Shown: one piece after another, positions 21,916 through 30,142 of the stretch | How the letters are laid out: each line of letters begins with the position of its first letter | Numbering within the stretch: position 1 is the first letter of the stretch | IMG/VR virus record: IMGVR_UViG_3300035698_001704 | Span: 1 to 30,833 of that record | Reading direction: 5' to 3' (one strand) | Source of the DNA: a virus | DNA: 30,833 bases | Translations under genes and position numbers: made by a program | The notes under the pieces: model-generated | Seen by the model: only the letters and a program-made list of their open reading frames with translations | Database searches by the model: none | What the model was told of the DNA's origin: nothing

Positions 21916-22330
21916 TGGCTAACCCCGTGCTGAACGTCGTCCACAAGACGAACCCCGCTGGCGGCCGAGCCAGCTTCCCGGTCAAGTCTGGTGTCACCCT
22001 CGGCGATGGCGCCCTTGTGATGTTGAAGGATGGCTTCCTAGACCACTGGGATGACACCAAGGACTTCCCCGGCCTCGTGGTGGGCGGAGACTTCAATTCC
22101 GCCACCGGCCTGCTAACGGAGAACAAGTAATGGCTAACCTCGTACTTAACGTCGTCCACAAGACGAACCCCGCTGGCGGCCGAGCCAGCTTCCCGATCAA
22201 GTCTGGTGTCACCCTCGGCGTTGGCGCTCTTGTGATGCTAAAGGCTGGCTTCCTAGACCACTGGGATGACACCGCGGACTTCTACGGCCTCGTGGTAGGC
22301 GGAGACTTCAATTCCGCCACCGGCCTGCTA
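21901..22330 (+). repeat. direct tandem duplication, two 215-base units
   Basis: Units 21901-22115 and 22116-22330 differ at about 14 positions by my hand alignment (about 93% identity). Each begins ACGGAGAACAAGTAATGG, i.e. the end of the protease gene plus the start of the decoration-like gene. The unit ends GGCCTGCTA before ACGG, so the join probably used the ACGG shared between the protease 3' end and the interior of the decoration gene. Confidence 0.9.
21915..22130 (+). CDS. truncated duplicate of the decoration-like protein (71 residues)
   Basis: MANPVLNVVHKTNPAGGRAS through GGDFNSATGLLTENK. Same as the first ~67 residues of the next gene with a few substitutions, then a stop supplied by the duplicated protease-gene end (TENK). 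Keeps its own GGAG-type ribosome site. The substitutions keep the frame open, suggesting that it is translated. It may make a half-size decoration subunit, be a relic, or simply allow coupling to the full-length copy, whose ATG shares a base with this stop. Confidence 0.6.
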   Translation: MANPVLNVVHKTNPAGGRASFPVKSGVTLGDGALVMLKDGFLDHWDDTKDFPGLVVGGDFNSATGLLTENK

Positions 22331-22594
22331 ACGGGCACCTCAGCACTGGAAGAAGCCACCGTTGACACGTCTGGCGTGACCTTGATGCACTTGAGCATTG
22401 GGGGCACGGCGACGGCAGCCAAGCGCGGCGATCTTGTCTACTGCGCTGACAGCAACCCAGCGTCGATGACCCTCACGGACACTACCAACGCCCCCGTTGG
22501 CTACATGAACCGGTGGCGATCCGCCACGGACGTTGACGTCACCCTGTTCACCCCTGGCGAGCATCTCGCTGGCATGGCCGCGGCTACTTGGTAG
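22130..22594 (+). CDS. head decoration/cement-like protein (154 residues)
   Basis: Full-length version of the duplicated gene: MANLVLNVVHKTNPAGG, a beta-rich body (GVTLGVGALVMLKAGFLDHW, GLVVGGDFN), then a unique part (TSGVTLMHLSIGGTATAAKR, DVDVTLFTPGEHLAGMAAATW). Size, beta content and placement between protease-scaffold and capsid genes fit a small protein bound to the capsid exterior. The assignment comes from context, not from a recognised motif. Confidence 0.6.
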   Translation: MANLVLNVVHKTNPAGGRASFPIKSGVTLGVGALVMLKAGFLDHWDDTADFYGLVVGGDFNSATGLLTGTSALEEATVDTSGVTLMHLSIGGTATAAKRGDLVYCADSNPASMTLTDTTNAPVGYMNRWRSATDVDVTLFTPGEHLAGMAAATW

Positions 22595-22622
22595 TCGGCA
22601 GCAACCCCGATAAAGGAATCAA

Positions 22623-23624
22623 ATGAGCAACGTCATCGCTGCCAACGTCCTGGCCAACGGACTCCGAAACGAGTTCGCGGATACCTACATGGCTATCCGC
22701 AATCGACAAGCCGATTCTCGGCTGGGTTCCATCATGGATTTGTCCATCGGTGCAACCAACCGGAAGCATGAGTTCGCCTACTTTGAGGCAGCTCCCCATA
22801 TGGAATACTGGCGCCGCGGCGACACTATTCCCACTGATGGCATGGACTCAGTCCAGTTCCAGGTGGAAGTCTACGAGTGGGCTCGTCGCGTCCCGTGGTC
22901 CAAGTGGGACCGCAAGGACGACCAGACGCAGTCCCTGATGGACGTTGCTCGCATGGCTGGCGAGTCGGCAGCACTGCTCCCGGAGCGGTTCTTCTTCGAC
23001 ATCCTCAACGGCGCCACGGCGGCCCTTCCCAAGATCCCCAACGCACCCGATGGCGTTGACATCTTCAGCGCTACGGATGGCGATGGCGGCAACCGCTTCG
23101 GTATCTCTGGCGGCAACATCGTCGCTGGCGGCGCTGGCGTTGGCTCTGGCACCGCGATCCAGTCGGACTTCTATGAGGCCATTGAGCGCTTCAAGGGGTT
23201 CCAGGATGGCAAGGGCCAGCCGCTCCTGAGCGATGAGACCATCGACAGCGGCTTCATCATTGTCCACCCAGCGGAGCACACGGAAGCGTTTGAGAGCGCC
23301 TTCCTGCAAACCCGCCGGGGCGACACGGTGGGCACGGGAACAGCGCTCGGCGCAGCGACCAACCTGGTTCAGGAAGCCAACCGCAACGTGACCCTCTGGG
23401 GCACTCAGCGGATGACTGGCAACGACTACGCGATCTTCCTGCGGAACCCGCCGAAGAAGGCGACGTTCCTGTTGGACCGCGAAGGCGTCCAGGAGTTCAC
23501 GAGCCTGGAAGGCGACAACAACAGCGACCACACGCGGAACACTGGCGAGGAATACGTCCAGTGGGAAGTGCGTCAAGGCGCTGGCGTAGCACTGCCGTTC
23601 GCGGCGATGCAAGTCGCTCCGTAG
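22623..23624 (+). CDS. major capsid protein (Mu gpT-like, HK97 fold)
   Basis: 333 residues, with AAAGGAATCAA before ATG 22623. Mu gpT-style organisation: N-terminal helix (LANGLRNEFADTYMAI), FAYFEAAPHMEYWRRGDTIP resembling the gpT region after its first strand, VYEWARRVPWSKWDR, then GESAALLPERFFFDILNGAT and IIVHPAEHTEAFESAF. Position after scaffold and decoration genes supports the call, and a strong terminator follows directly. Main structural subunit of the icosahedral head. Confidence 0.85.
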   Translation: MSNVIAANVLANGLRNEFADTYMAIRNRQADSRLGSIMDLSIGATNRKHEFAYFEAAPHMEYWRRGDTIPTDGMDSVQFQVEVYEWARRVPWSKWDRKDDQTQSLMDVARMAGESAALLPERFFFDILNGATAALPKIPNAPDGVDIFSATDGDGGNRFGISGGNIVAGGAGVGSGTAIQSDFYEAIERFKGFQDGKGQPLLSDETIDSGFIIVHPAEHTEAFESAFLQTRRGDTVGTGTALGAATNLVQEANRNVTLWGTQRMTGNDYAIFLRNPPKKATFLLDREGVQEFTSLEGDNNSDHTRNTGEEYVQWEVRQGAGVALPFAAMQVAP

Positions 23625-23662
23625 GCTCACGGAAAGACTGGAAGACTGACTAAGAGTTAATT

Positions 23663-23701
23663 GGGTCGTTGCTCCGAGAGGGGGGCGGCGACCCGTTTTT
23701 T
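23663..23701 (+). terminator. strong intrinsic terminator after the capsid gene
   Basis: GGGTCG (23663-23668) pairs with CGACCC (23689-23694), extended inward by TTGCTCC against GGGGCGG with three G.T pairs, small GA-rich loop, then G and six T (23696-23701). It separates the head genes from the connector/tail genes and would tune the high capsid expression. Confidence 0.85.
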
Positions 23702-23732
23702 GTTAAACCCCTCTACTGGAAGAACCCAGATC

Positions 23733-24479
23733 ATGACTACCTCAATCGTTCCCCCAACCGAGCCGACCCCCGAATCAACGGTGGATCAGCCCGTCGCGTC
23801 TGCATCGTCTGTGATGCCGGCGTCCAATGTCTTGCCCCCGAAGGTGAAGCGGTCGAGCGCACCCCGCACCAAGCGCGGTCCGCACGCCAAGACTGGCGTT
23901 TCGACCCAGCCCGTAATGGTCGAGGGAAGCAAGCTGATCCCCGATCTCAACGACCACAAGGAGGCGATGAGTGAAGAGGTCTTCTTCTGGATCGGCCTGA
24001 CGATGGACGCGCCGATCGAAAACATCACCCTTGCAGGCATCCGTGTCAGCAAGACGCAAGAGCGTGTTGTCCGCAGCAAGACGGACCCGAAGAAGCACGA
24101 CCGTTTCCCTGTCTACGGCGGCATCGCCCGCATGACCCGACAGCGCTTTGACCAGTTCTGCGAAGTCATGTCTCGGACGGTTTTCCGCTTCCATTCGACT
24201 GACCCCGTAGTGGAGGAAGCTGGCACCGGTCAGAACATGGGCGACGTCCATGTTAAAGCCCGCCGCGGCTACCCGATCCAGATCCCCAGCGCCAAGCTCA
24301 TCGCTGATCGCAAGGCCAACGGCAAGAGCATCCGGCCCTACCGAGCGTCCGGTCTGGACGAAGCAGCGGCCTACTACATCTACGCGCGTGAGTGCCGGGA
24401 CCAGAAACGACCGCAACGCGAGCAGGACCAACCGGGAACGCTCGACAAAACTGGTATCGTTTGGCCTGGCAGCAACTAA
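23733..24479 (+). CDS. unknown structural-region protein (248 residues)
   Basis: Start ATG 23733 with GGAAGA 9 bases upstream; the frame upstream of it runs through the terminator. N-terminal ~65 residues are Pro/Ser/Thr-rich and basic (RSSAPRTKRGPHAKTG), likely disordered; then a folded part (EEVFFWIGLTMDAPIENITL, PVYGGIARMTRQRFDQFCEV) ending in charged residues. First gene after the terminator. Could be a minor head or head-tail protein; no motif recognised. Confidence 0.65.
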   Translation: MTTSIVPPTEPTPESTVDQPVASASSVMPASNVLPPKVKRSSAPRTKRGPHAKTGVSTQPVMVEGSKLIPDLNDHKEAMSEEVFFWIGLTMDAPIENITLAGIRVSKTQERVVRSKTDPKKHDRFPVYGGIARMTRQRFDQFCEVMSRTVFRFHSTDPVVEEAGTGQNMGDVHVKARRGYPIQIPSAKLIADRKANGKSIRPYRASGLDEAAAYYIYARECRDQKRPQREQDQPGTLDKTGIVWPGSN

Positions 24480-24497
24480 CCCCGCAGGAATGAAACC

Positions 24498-25853
24498 ATG
24501 AGTGGATCACCAACCGAAGTTCAGATCAGAGCCCAGTGGACGGCAGCAATCGCGATTCTGGAGTCTATCCGGAACCTCGCCGACGGGACCGTAGCTGGAG
24601 ACGGCGGCCTTCTGGATGATCTGGTGGTCAGCCTCAAGGGTGAATACACCCCCTCGCTCACGACTGTAACGTCGCGGATGAGGGCAGGCCTTAGCTCGAT
24701 GGTTTCGCCGCAACAGGCGCAACAGGCGTTCGGTCCGATCCTGATGGAATACGGCCACCGCATCAGCAAGGGCGGCGGCTACGCGGAACTACTACTTCTA
24801 ATGGGCGCCCTCTACGATCACTTCGTAGACAACAGCCTCTACGTGCTGACTCGCGGCATTGGCTACGACCTGACCGCGACCCTCGGGGCGGACAACGTCG
24901 GTAACGGAGCTATTGGCAGGCTCACCGTTGACCACCGCGGCTTCGACTTGGAAGCCTGTCACGTGGAGACCAAGCGGTTCGTTTGCGTCGGTGACCAGAA
25001 TCAGGGTGTCAAGAAGGGAGCAGAGGTCTTCGAGTTCCTCGGTGAGTCCGCCAGCCCTGATAACCTGCTTGTGGGCGCGACATACGACACTGGCAAGCTG
25101 TTCGGGTCCGGGCAGTCTCAATCTGCCCGTCTACGCTCCTATCACGCTGGGGGCGGTCCTGGTGGCTCCTCGCTGAACAACAGTTCATGGAGCACCTACA
25201 ACCCTTCTCAGACCCCGAAGTTTGCGGGATGGGATGAGACAACCAACCCGACCAAGGTCACCCAGAACACTGCCGTCACCTATAGGTCCTTTCCCAACTC
25301 GACGGTTGATGGCTCGCTACAGCTCACTGGAGACGGCGGAACCGTCTTGATCACGCAGACGCTGGCCAGCATGCGGATCACCCGGTTCGAGGACCGGCCC
25401 TATGGTCTGCGGGTCATGGCGCGCGCGGACACCGGCACAGCAACCGGCGGCAACCTGATCGTCACCCTCGGATCGTCGTCCCAAAGCTTCGCTGTTGACG
25501 ACATCCGCACCACTGGCGGCTGGGTCGAGATCATATTGGACTTCGATGCTGATAGCTGGTTCCAGAACTTCGGCGAAGCCGACATGGCCGTCACCATCTC
25601 GTGGGACAGCCCGACCAGCGGCTACCTGCTTCTCGATGACGCCATCCTCATGGCTATGGATTCCATTGACGGCACCTACTGGTGGATTCGTCAGAACGCA
25701 GCGACCCCCATCAACTGGCTCGTGGAAGACGAGTTGGCCTTCACTGACACTGGCGGAGCCCCCGGCACGGGCAAGCTTCAATGGTGGCTTTGGCGCGCAG
25801 GTTACGGCTACCTGCCCAACAGCGGATCGACTCAGATCCCGGAGCCTAGCTAG
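24498..25853 (+). CDS. virion-associated protein with jelly-roll-like domain
   Basis: 451 residues, AGGAA 9 bases before ATG 24498. The first ~130 residues are helical (IRAQWTAAIAILESIRN); the middle has GGGPGGSSLNNSSW; about 250-390 is beta-rich with SFPNSTVDGSLQLTGD, YGLRVMARADTGTATGGNLI, GWVEIILDFDADSWFQNF and GYLLLDDAILM, the alternating pattern of carbohydrate-binding-module jelly rolls. Likely a capsid-surface or head-fibre protein that binds glycans or particles; adsorption role is inferred. The stop shares a base with the next GTG. Confidence 0.6.
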   Translation: MSGSPTEVQIRAQWTAAIAILESIRNLADGTVAGDGGLLDDLVVSLKGEYTPSLTTVTSRMRAGLSSMVSPQQAQQAFGPILMEYGHRISKGGGYAELLLLMGALYDHFVDNSLYVLTRGIGYDLTATLGADNVGNGAIGRLTVDHRGFDLEACHVETKRFVCVGDQNQGVKKGAEVFEFLGESASPDNLLVGATYDTGKLFGSGQSQSARLRSYHAGGGPGGSSLNNSSWSTYNPSQTPKFAGWDETTNPTKVTQNTAVTYRSFPNSTVDGSLQLTGDGGTVLITQTLASMRITRFEDRPYGLRVMARADTGTATGGNLIVTLGSSSQSFAVDDIRTTGGWVEIILDFDADSWFQNFGEADMAVTISWDSPTSGYLLLDDAILMAMDSIDGTYWWIRQNAATPINWLVEDELAFTDTGGAPGTGKLQWWLWRAGYGYLPNSGSTQIPEPS

Positions 25854-26329
25854 TGGCGATCCAGGATGATCTATGGATCGCAGCGGTGGCGGCTTACCCG
25901 ACCAGGGTGATGCTGTCGCTGACCCGCCCGGAAGACACTACCGCGACCACGGTCGATACGGCATGGGGCACTGCCGCAGCACTCGCGACCATCGAGATGT
26001 GGCCGATCTACGCGCAGACGGACTACGACGCAACCAACCCCGCGCACGTCCAGGTCGGTATCAGAGGCACCGTCGCGTTCCTCTTTGAGCGTGGTGGCAC
26101 GTCCACAGAGATCGCGAAGATCAAATGGGAGGACGTGTTCAGCGATGAAGGCATGCTGTCTAAGATCAAGGTCACTGGACCGCGGTCTAGACCGCCCCCG
26201 CGATCCAACAGTCAGACGGCGGCGCCAAGCTCTGAGTTGTTGTCGGATGGCTCGCGCCCGCTAGGGTGGTCAGACGGCGGTAATCTCCCCGGTGGCATTC
26301 TGCCATCACGGCGGTCGTCCACCCAGTAA
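25853..26329 (+). CDS. head-tail connector/adaptor-like protein
   Basis: 158 residues from GTG 25853 (TAGTG overlap). LTRPEDTTATTVDT, AAALATIEMWPIYAQTDYDA and HVQVGIRGTVAFLFERGG with ISKIKWEDVF-like end resemble the small helical adaptor proteins that cap the portal. The C-terminus is Pro/Arg/Ser-rich and disordered. Assigned by pattern and by position before the gpG-like gene. Confidence 0.55.
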   Translation: MAIQDDLWIAAVAAYPTRVMLSLTRPEDTTATTVDTAWGTAAALATIEMWPIYAQTDYDATNPAHVQVGIRGTVAFLFERGGTSTEIAKIKWEDVFSDEGMLSKIKVTGPRSRPPPRSNSQTAAPSSELLSDGSRPLGWSDGGNLPGGILPSRRSSTQ

Positions 26330-26342
26330 GCGAGAGGCTTCA

Positions 26343-26924
26343 ATGATCCGGAATGAGTTTGAGCAAGGCGGCAAGATTGATTGCTGGAAAGCCGCTCTCG
26401 AGAATCCTTCGGATGCTATGAAGGCGATTGGGGCCATCCTTGTGGCTGAGTCCCAACTCGCTTTTCGTGAGCAGAAGTTCGATGGCAAGCAGTGGCGTGA
26501 GCGGAGCGTCCCCAACGTCTACGGGATCATCGCAGACTTCGCGGCTGGCAAGCCGTCCCCACCCAGTAGGCGCTTCCAGAAGCGACCCGTCCTCAAGGAC
26601 ACCGGCAATCTGTTCAGGACCATCAACTTCAGAGTTGAAGGCGACCACTCCGTAATCGTTGGGTCACCGCTTCCATACGCTGGTGTCCTTCACCAGGGCG
26701 GCAAGATAGAGTCGGAGAAGGTCACTGTCGATGTCCAGACCCGCCTAGCCAAGTGGCTCAAGGGCAAGGGCAAGCAGTGGAAGACGAAGCTAGGCTTCCT
26801 GCTCTCAAAGAACATGGAGGGCAAGACGATCAAGGGTGAGGTGGAAGCCCGCCCATTCATGGGTGTCACGCCACAGGCTCGCGACGACATCCGGAAGGCT
26901 GTTGGCGCAGTCCTATTCAAGTAA
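26343..26924 (+). CDS. virion morphogenesis / tail completion protein (Mu gpG-like)
   Basis: 193 residues from ATG 26343 with GAGAGG upstream. FREQKFDGKQWRE, VLKDTGNLFRTINFRVEGD, SVIVGSPLPYAGVLHQGGKI and VEARPFMGV follow the PF05069-type pattern (F..Q..P..G..W, L..TG.L, YA..HQ.G, RPFLG). Such proteins complete or join the tail end to the head. It is displaced compared with Mu, where gpG follows gpF directly. Confidence 0.8.
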   Translation: MIRNEFEQGGKIDCWKAALENPSDAMKAIGAILVAESQLAFREQKFDGKQWRERSVPNVYGIIADFAAGKPSPPSRRFQKRPVLKDTGNLFRTINFRVEGDHSVIVGSPLPYAGVLHQGGKIESEKVTVDVQTRLAKWLKGKGKQWKTKLGFLLSKNMEGKTIKGEVEARPFMGVTPQARDDIRKAVGAVLFK

Positions 26925-26936
26925 GTAGCTCAGGGA

Positions 26937-26942
26937 TAGAAT
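26937..26942 (+). promoter_or_regulatory. possible -10 for the tail-tube-like gene
   Basis: TAGAAT (within GGATAGAAT) lies 6 bases before ATG 26949, in a 24-base gap. No -35 is evident. No Shine-Dalgarno fits before this ATG, so a leaderless start is likely. Confidence 0.4.
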
Positions 26943-26948
26943 CGTCTC

Positions 26949-27521
26949 ATGACCATCGGATCAGCCCCAAGAATCCTTCGCGCGCCTGGACGAGTCTGCC
27001 TCAATCCCACCGAGAGCTTCAGCGCCGAGAACGCGGAGTTCCCCTACGGAGGGACTGAGATCGGATTGGTCAAGAGCGCCGCGGTTTTCTCCCGCCGAAC
27101 CCTCTTGCCAGTCATGTGCGAAGGGCTAGGTGAACCCGGTGACTGGCTGGAAGGCGAGCCGATGTTCACGTTCTCCTGCTTCTTACGCGGATGGGATGAC
27201 GACGGTATTGCGAGCCTGATGAACTACGCCAGCGAGCAAGGCGCGGTGACCCAGCATCAGCTTTGGGCGGTCCCAGGCCCCCGCGCAGGGCGGTCAGCGC
27301 GGAGCAGGGCGGTCAAACTCCTCTACGAACCGGATGACAAGCTCAACGTCCCCGGCTGCATTGTCTACTTCGGCATCCCGGACCTGGACGAGGGAAGCGA
27401 GATCAGTTTCTCAAGAGACGCAGAACTAGGATTCCCCTTGACGCTGATCTGTCACCGAGCGTCCATCAGCAGTCTGATGATGGCGATCGGGCGAGTTCAG
27501 GACCTCAACGTCAACGGGTGA
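26949..27521 (+). CDS. tail-tube-like protein
   Basis: 190 residues: PRILRAPGRVCLNPTESF, PYGGTEIGLVKS, FTFSCFLRGWDDDGIASLMN, VKLLYEPDDK and GFPLTLICHRA. The order (PGRV.LNPT, GGT.LG.V, RGWD..., KLL+.P, .P+....RA) matches small tail-tube-type proteins of siphoviruses as I know them. Tail tube or tube-like role is therefore likely but not certain. ATG lies 6 bases after a -10-like hexamer. Leaderless expression of a high-copy structural protein would be notable. Confidence 0.5.
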   Translation: MTIGSAPRILRAPGRVCLNPTESFSAENAEFPYGGTEIGLVKSAAVFSRRTLLPVMCEGLGEPGDWLEGEPMFTFSCFLRGWDDDGIASLMNYASEQGAVTQHQLWAVPGPRAGRSARSRAVKLLYEPDDKLNVPGCIVYFGIPDLDEGSEISFSRDAELGFPLTLICHRASISSLMMAIGRVQDLNVNG

Positions 27522-27524
27522 TGA

Positions 27525-27530
27525 TAGACT
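27525..27530 (+). promoter_or_regulatory. possible -10 for the gene at 27538
   Basis: TAGACT (in GATGATAGACT) lies 7 bases before ATG 27538; the run of C in between holds no Shine-Dalgarno. No clear -35. Confidence 0.35.
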
Positions 27531-27537
27531 GGCCCCC

Positions 27538-27987
27538 ATGTGGCCATTCAATCGAACGCAGACCTTCAAAGTAAAGCTCACGAACCTCGCATACGGGAGG
27601 TGGCTTCGCGCCAACAAGCCCCCGATGGACTGGTTCCTCGCCATGACGGAGGACGAGCAGGAGCAGCTAGCGATCATCGGCGATGAGTTCACGCAGGATA
27701 TGTGCATCGCCATGGGCTACGCATGTAAGGACCCCCAGGCAGCCGAGGCCGGCATTGACGCGGCGAGCGGCGACCCAGGTGGGGAAGACAGCCTCCTCAA
27801 GATGATCAGCGAGAAGGCGATGCAGGCGGCGCAGGCTATGCAGGCCCCCGCTCGACCAACCCCCGGTCCGGAGGTCGCGCGGCCAAAATCGTTCGGTGAG
27901 TTCGGCGCCACTCGAGAGGAGCTTGCAGCACAGAAGCGCGGTCCGGTGAAGACGCCCCGAGTGTTCGGCGTGGAGATGAAAAAGTGA
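27538..27987 (+). CDS. unknown 149-residue tail-region protein (chaperone candidate)
   Basis: MWPFNRTQTFKVKLTNLAYG then helical segments (DWFLAMTEDEQEQLAIIGDE) and an Ala/Gln/Pro-rich, likely flexible C-terminus (KAMQAAQAMQAPARPTPGPE). Located between the tube-like gene and the tape-measure-like genes, the usual place of tail assembly chaperones; no frameshift site could be confirmed. GTGA overlap with the next start. Confidence 0.5.
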   Translation: MWPFNRTQTFKVKLTNLAYGRWLRANKPPMDWFLAMTEDEQEQLAIIGDEFTQDMCIAMGYACKDPQAAEAGIDAASGDPGGEDSLLKMISEKAMQAAQAMQAPARPTPGPEVARPKSFGEFGATREELAAQKRGPVKTPRVFGVEMKK

Positions 27988-28772
27988 ATGCCCGACAGTT
28001 CGCTCAGCAGATGAAGCATGAGCTTGAGAAGGTCGTCTGGCCAGCGGCTGGCGGCGCGCTCGTGTTCGGGGTCAATTCGCGAGTCCGCATCCTGGCCGGT
28101 GAGCCGTCCACCGAGGACGACCTACCCCGAGCATTCCCCTGGGCGATCATCGTCCTTGGAAACGGCACGATTGACGGCAACGCGGTCAACTTCTGCGAAC
28201 ACTCCTTCCAGGTGTTCACGGCGGCGCACGTCCTCGGCGACCACCTCGGCGAGATGGCGGTAGTCGGCGGCGCGGTTACCGATATGGCCACCAGTCCGAA
28301 CCGCGGCGCGAGCGAGCTAGTCGAGCGCGTCCATGCAGCAGTTGGCAGCTTGACCGGCATGGACGGCGCCCGAGTGCTCATGTCGGCAACATCGGTGGGA
28401 TCGCCAAAGTCCCTGGGGAATAACGCTCACTTGGTCATGGGTGAACTTGGCCTCACGGCGCTCTGCACTGTCCAGGCGAGCTACGCACCGCCGCAGATGC
28501 TCACTAGAACCACTGGGCTCTGGAAGTGGGACGGGAGTCAGTGCAAAGCCCGGTTCGACTTCCTGAGATTCAACCTCGTGAAGAAGGCTGGACTGATCCC
28601 GGCGGTGACCCCGGAGGACGGCACCAGCGTCTACACAGGGACGGAAGCTGAGAGCACAGCCACAGGAGCCGCTGGGAGCACCTACACGGTCTTCGCTCAA
28701 TACGACTCCCGTGGCAACGGTCTCGTAGAAGGAAGCTCTGACGTTGTCCTGGGGAGCTACAGGACCATCTAA
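27984..28772 (+). CDS. tail terminator/minor tail-like protein
   Basis: 262 residues from GTG 27984. N-terminal ~170 residues (KHELEKVVWPAAGGALVFGV, RAFPWAIIVLGNGTIDG, HSFQVFTAAHVLGD, GASELVERVHAAVGSLTGMD) resemble tail-terminator proteins, which have the HK97/lambda-U type alpha/beta core. The remaining ~90 residues are beta-rich and end VVLGSYRTI. Function is inferred from pattern and position. Its TAA shares a base with the next ATG. Confidence 0.5.
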   Translation: MNARQFAQQMKHELEKVVWPAAGGALVFGVNSRVRILAGEPSTEDDLPRAFPWAIIVLGNGTIDGNAVNFCEHSFQVFTAAHVLGDHLGEMAVVGGAVTDMATSPNRGASELVERVHAAVGSLTGMDGARVLMSATSVGSPKSLGNNAHLVMGELGLTALCTVQASYAPPQMLTRTTGLWKWDGSQCKARFDFLRFNLVKKAGLIPAVTPEDGTSVYTGTEAESTATGAAGSTYTVFAQYDSRGNGLVEGSSDVVLGSYRTI

Positions 28773-29560
28773 TGACTCGACAGTGCAAAGGCGGCATCGT
28801 CTGGCGTCCAAGAGTCTCGCACGGCGACCCCTCCCCCCAGAAGGCAGAGGCACGTCAGCGCCGCGGCATGGATGGGGTGTCGAGGAAGAAGGGCCCGATC
28901 AAGCGGTGGCTGAAGAAGGCGGCTGTCGCCGCCGAGATGCAGCGCCGCCGGATGGTTCGTAGTCGCGCGAAGAAGGCTAAGGCAGGAATGTCGGCGGGTC
29001 GCATGGCCGCGAGCGCAGGCATCCGCGGGTCGGCTGGCGCTGGAGTCCTTCGAGCATCCGCGGGCGCCGCAGCCAACCCGGTCGGCGCGGTGATTGCTGG
29101 CGTTGCCATGGCCGCGGTGGTCGCGACGCGCGTCCTGACTGGCCGCAGCTTCGAGAACATGGGGCAGGTGGTAAGGAAAGCGCTGCTCGGCGACATGCCG
29201 GAAGAGGCGATGGCTGACTCCCGCACCCGCAACGAGATGGCCTCACCAGAAGTCATGGCCGCATACTCGAACAACGGTGGGCACGGGTCTGGCGTCCACA
29301 AGCAGCTTCAGGGCATCTTCGAGATGGCGCGCCGCCGGAACCTTCACCTAGAGAAGGGCAGGCGCATGTTTGAGCGCTCGCAACAGTTCCAGGTAAACGC
29401 GATGAGCGACATTGTTGTGATGGAGCTGAAGAACCTCTACCTGAGCATGTGGACTTCCAAGGGCGGAGACGAGGAATGGCAGAGGACAGAGCGACTGATC
29501 AATAAAGCGAAGGAAACTGGCGGCAAACGAGCAGGTGGCACAGGGAGCGATTACCGATGA
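28772..29560 (+). CDS. tail-lumen-like basic protein with hydrophobic Ala/Gly segment
   Basis: 262 residues. The N-terminus is strongly basic (PIKRWLKKAAVAAEMQRRRM); next is a long Ala/Gly/Val stretch (SAGAGVLRASAGAAANPVGA then VIAGVAMAAVVATRVL, about 90-125) able to span or insert into a membrane; then helical, polar sequence (NLHLEKGRRMFERSQQFQVN). This composition is typical of tape-measure or injected proteins, but it is far shorter than a usual tape measure. ATGA overlap with the next, similar gene. Confidence 0.5.
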   Translation: MTRQCKGGIVWRPRVSHGDPSPQKAEARQRRGMDGVSRKKGPIKRWLKKAAVAAEMQRRRMVRSRAKKAKAGMSAGRMAASAGIRGSAGAGVLRASAGAAANPVGAVIAGVAMAAVVATRVLTGRSFENMGQVVRKALLGDMPEEAMADSRTRNEMASPEVMAAYSNNGGHGSGVHKQLQGIFEMARRRNLHLEKGRRMFERSQQFQVNAMSDIVVMELKNLYLSMWTSKGGDEEWQRTERLINKAKETGGKRAGGTGSDYR

Positions 29561-30138
29561 GTAAGCAAGGCAACATGAGGGCCGAGGTCGTGGTCGATCT
29601 ACAGACAGAGGAAGCCCGCCGGAAGCTCGGCGACCTTACCAAGTTCGCGGCCCGGCAAGCCAAGCGAGCAGGGAGCATTGTTCGACGGACCGTTGGCGCA
29701 GGCCTCAAGTCCGTGGGTCTCGGTGCTGGCGTTGGCGCTGGCATGGCCATCGTTAGAAGCCAGACATCCAGCGGCGTCGGTGACGTGTTCAGCGAGGTCT
29801 TCGGTGGGGTCTCTGCACGCCTAGAAGACAGCATCCTCGGTGACGCAGCGGTCAACGCGCGCGCAGACAAGAGCGCACGCGAAGACACCGTCGCAACCTT
29901 CGGGATGGTCGCAGGGATGCAGGGCAGCATCCCCGCCGGCGCCAAAACCTTCTTCGACGCTCGCCGCAAGTTCACCAAAGCGGAGCAGGATGGCAGGAAG
30001 CTCTTTGAGATGAGCGACGACTTCCGTTCCACCGATCCAATTGACACGATGAAGAAGGTTTTGGACAACGTCACCGACCTAGTAAAGGAAGCGTTCGCAG
30101 CGCTCGGCGACCGCATCTGGGCATCACTGTTCGGTTAG
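29557..30138 (+). CDS. short tape-measure-like protein
   Basis: 193 residues: MRAEVVVDLQTEEARRKLGD and LTKFAARQAKRAGSIV match the way phage tape-measure N-termini start; KSVGLGAGVGAGMAIVRSQT is a Gly/Ala segment; the C-terminus is helical (TMKKVLDNVTDLVKEAFAAL). It follows another Ala/Gly-rich protein, suggesting that a tape-measure function may be split over two short genes or that a longer one lies downstream. Confidence 0.5.
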   Translation: MSKQGNMRAEVVVDLQTEEARRKLGDLTKFAARQAKRAGSIVRRTVGAGLKSVGLGAGVGAGMAIVRSQTSSGVGDVFSEVFGGVSARLEDSILGDAAVNARADKSAREDTVATFGMVAGMQGSIPAGAKTFFDARRKFTKAEQDGRKLFEMSDDFRSTDPIDTMKKVLDNVTDLVKEAFAALGDRIWASLFG

Positions 30139-30142
30139 TAAT

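Noticed and set aside
22848-23630. Minus-strand open frame (260 codons) opposite the capsid gene
   Set aside because: Antisense shadow of the capsid gene, no promoter or ribosome site, composition unlike a folded protein.
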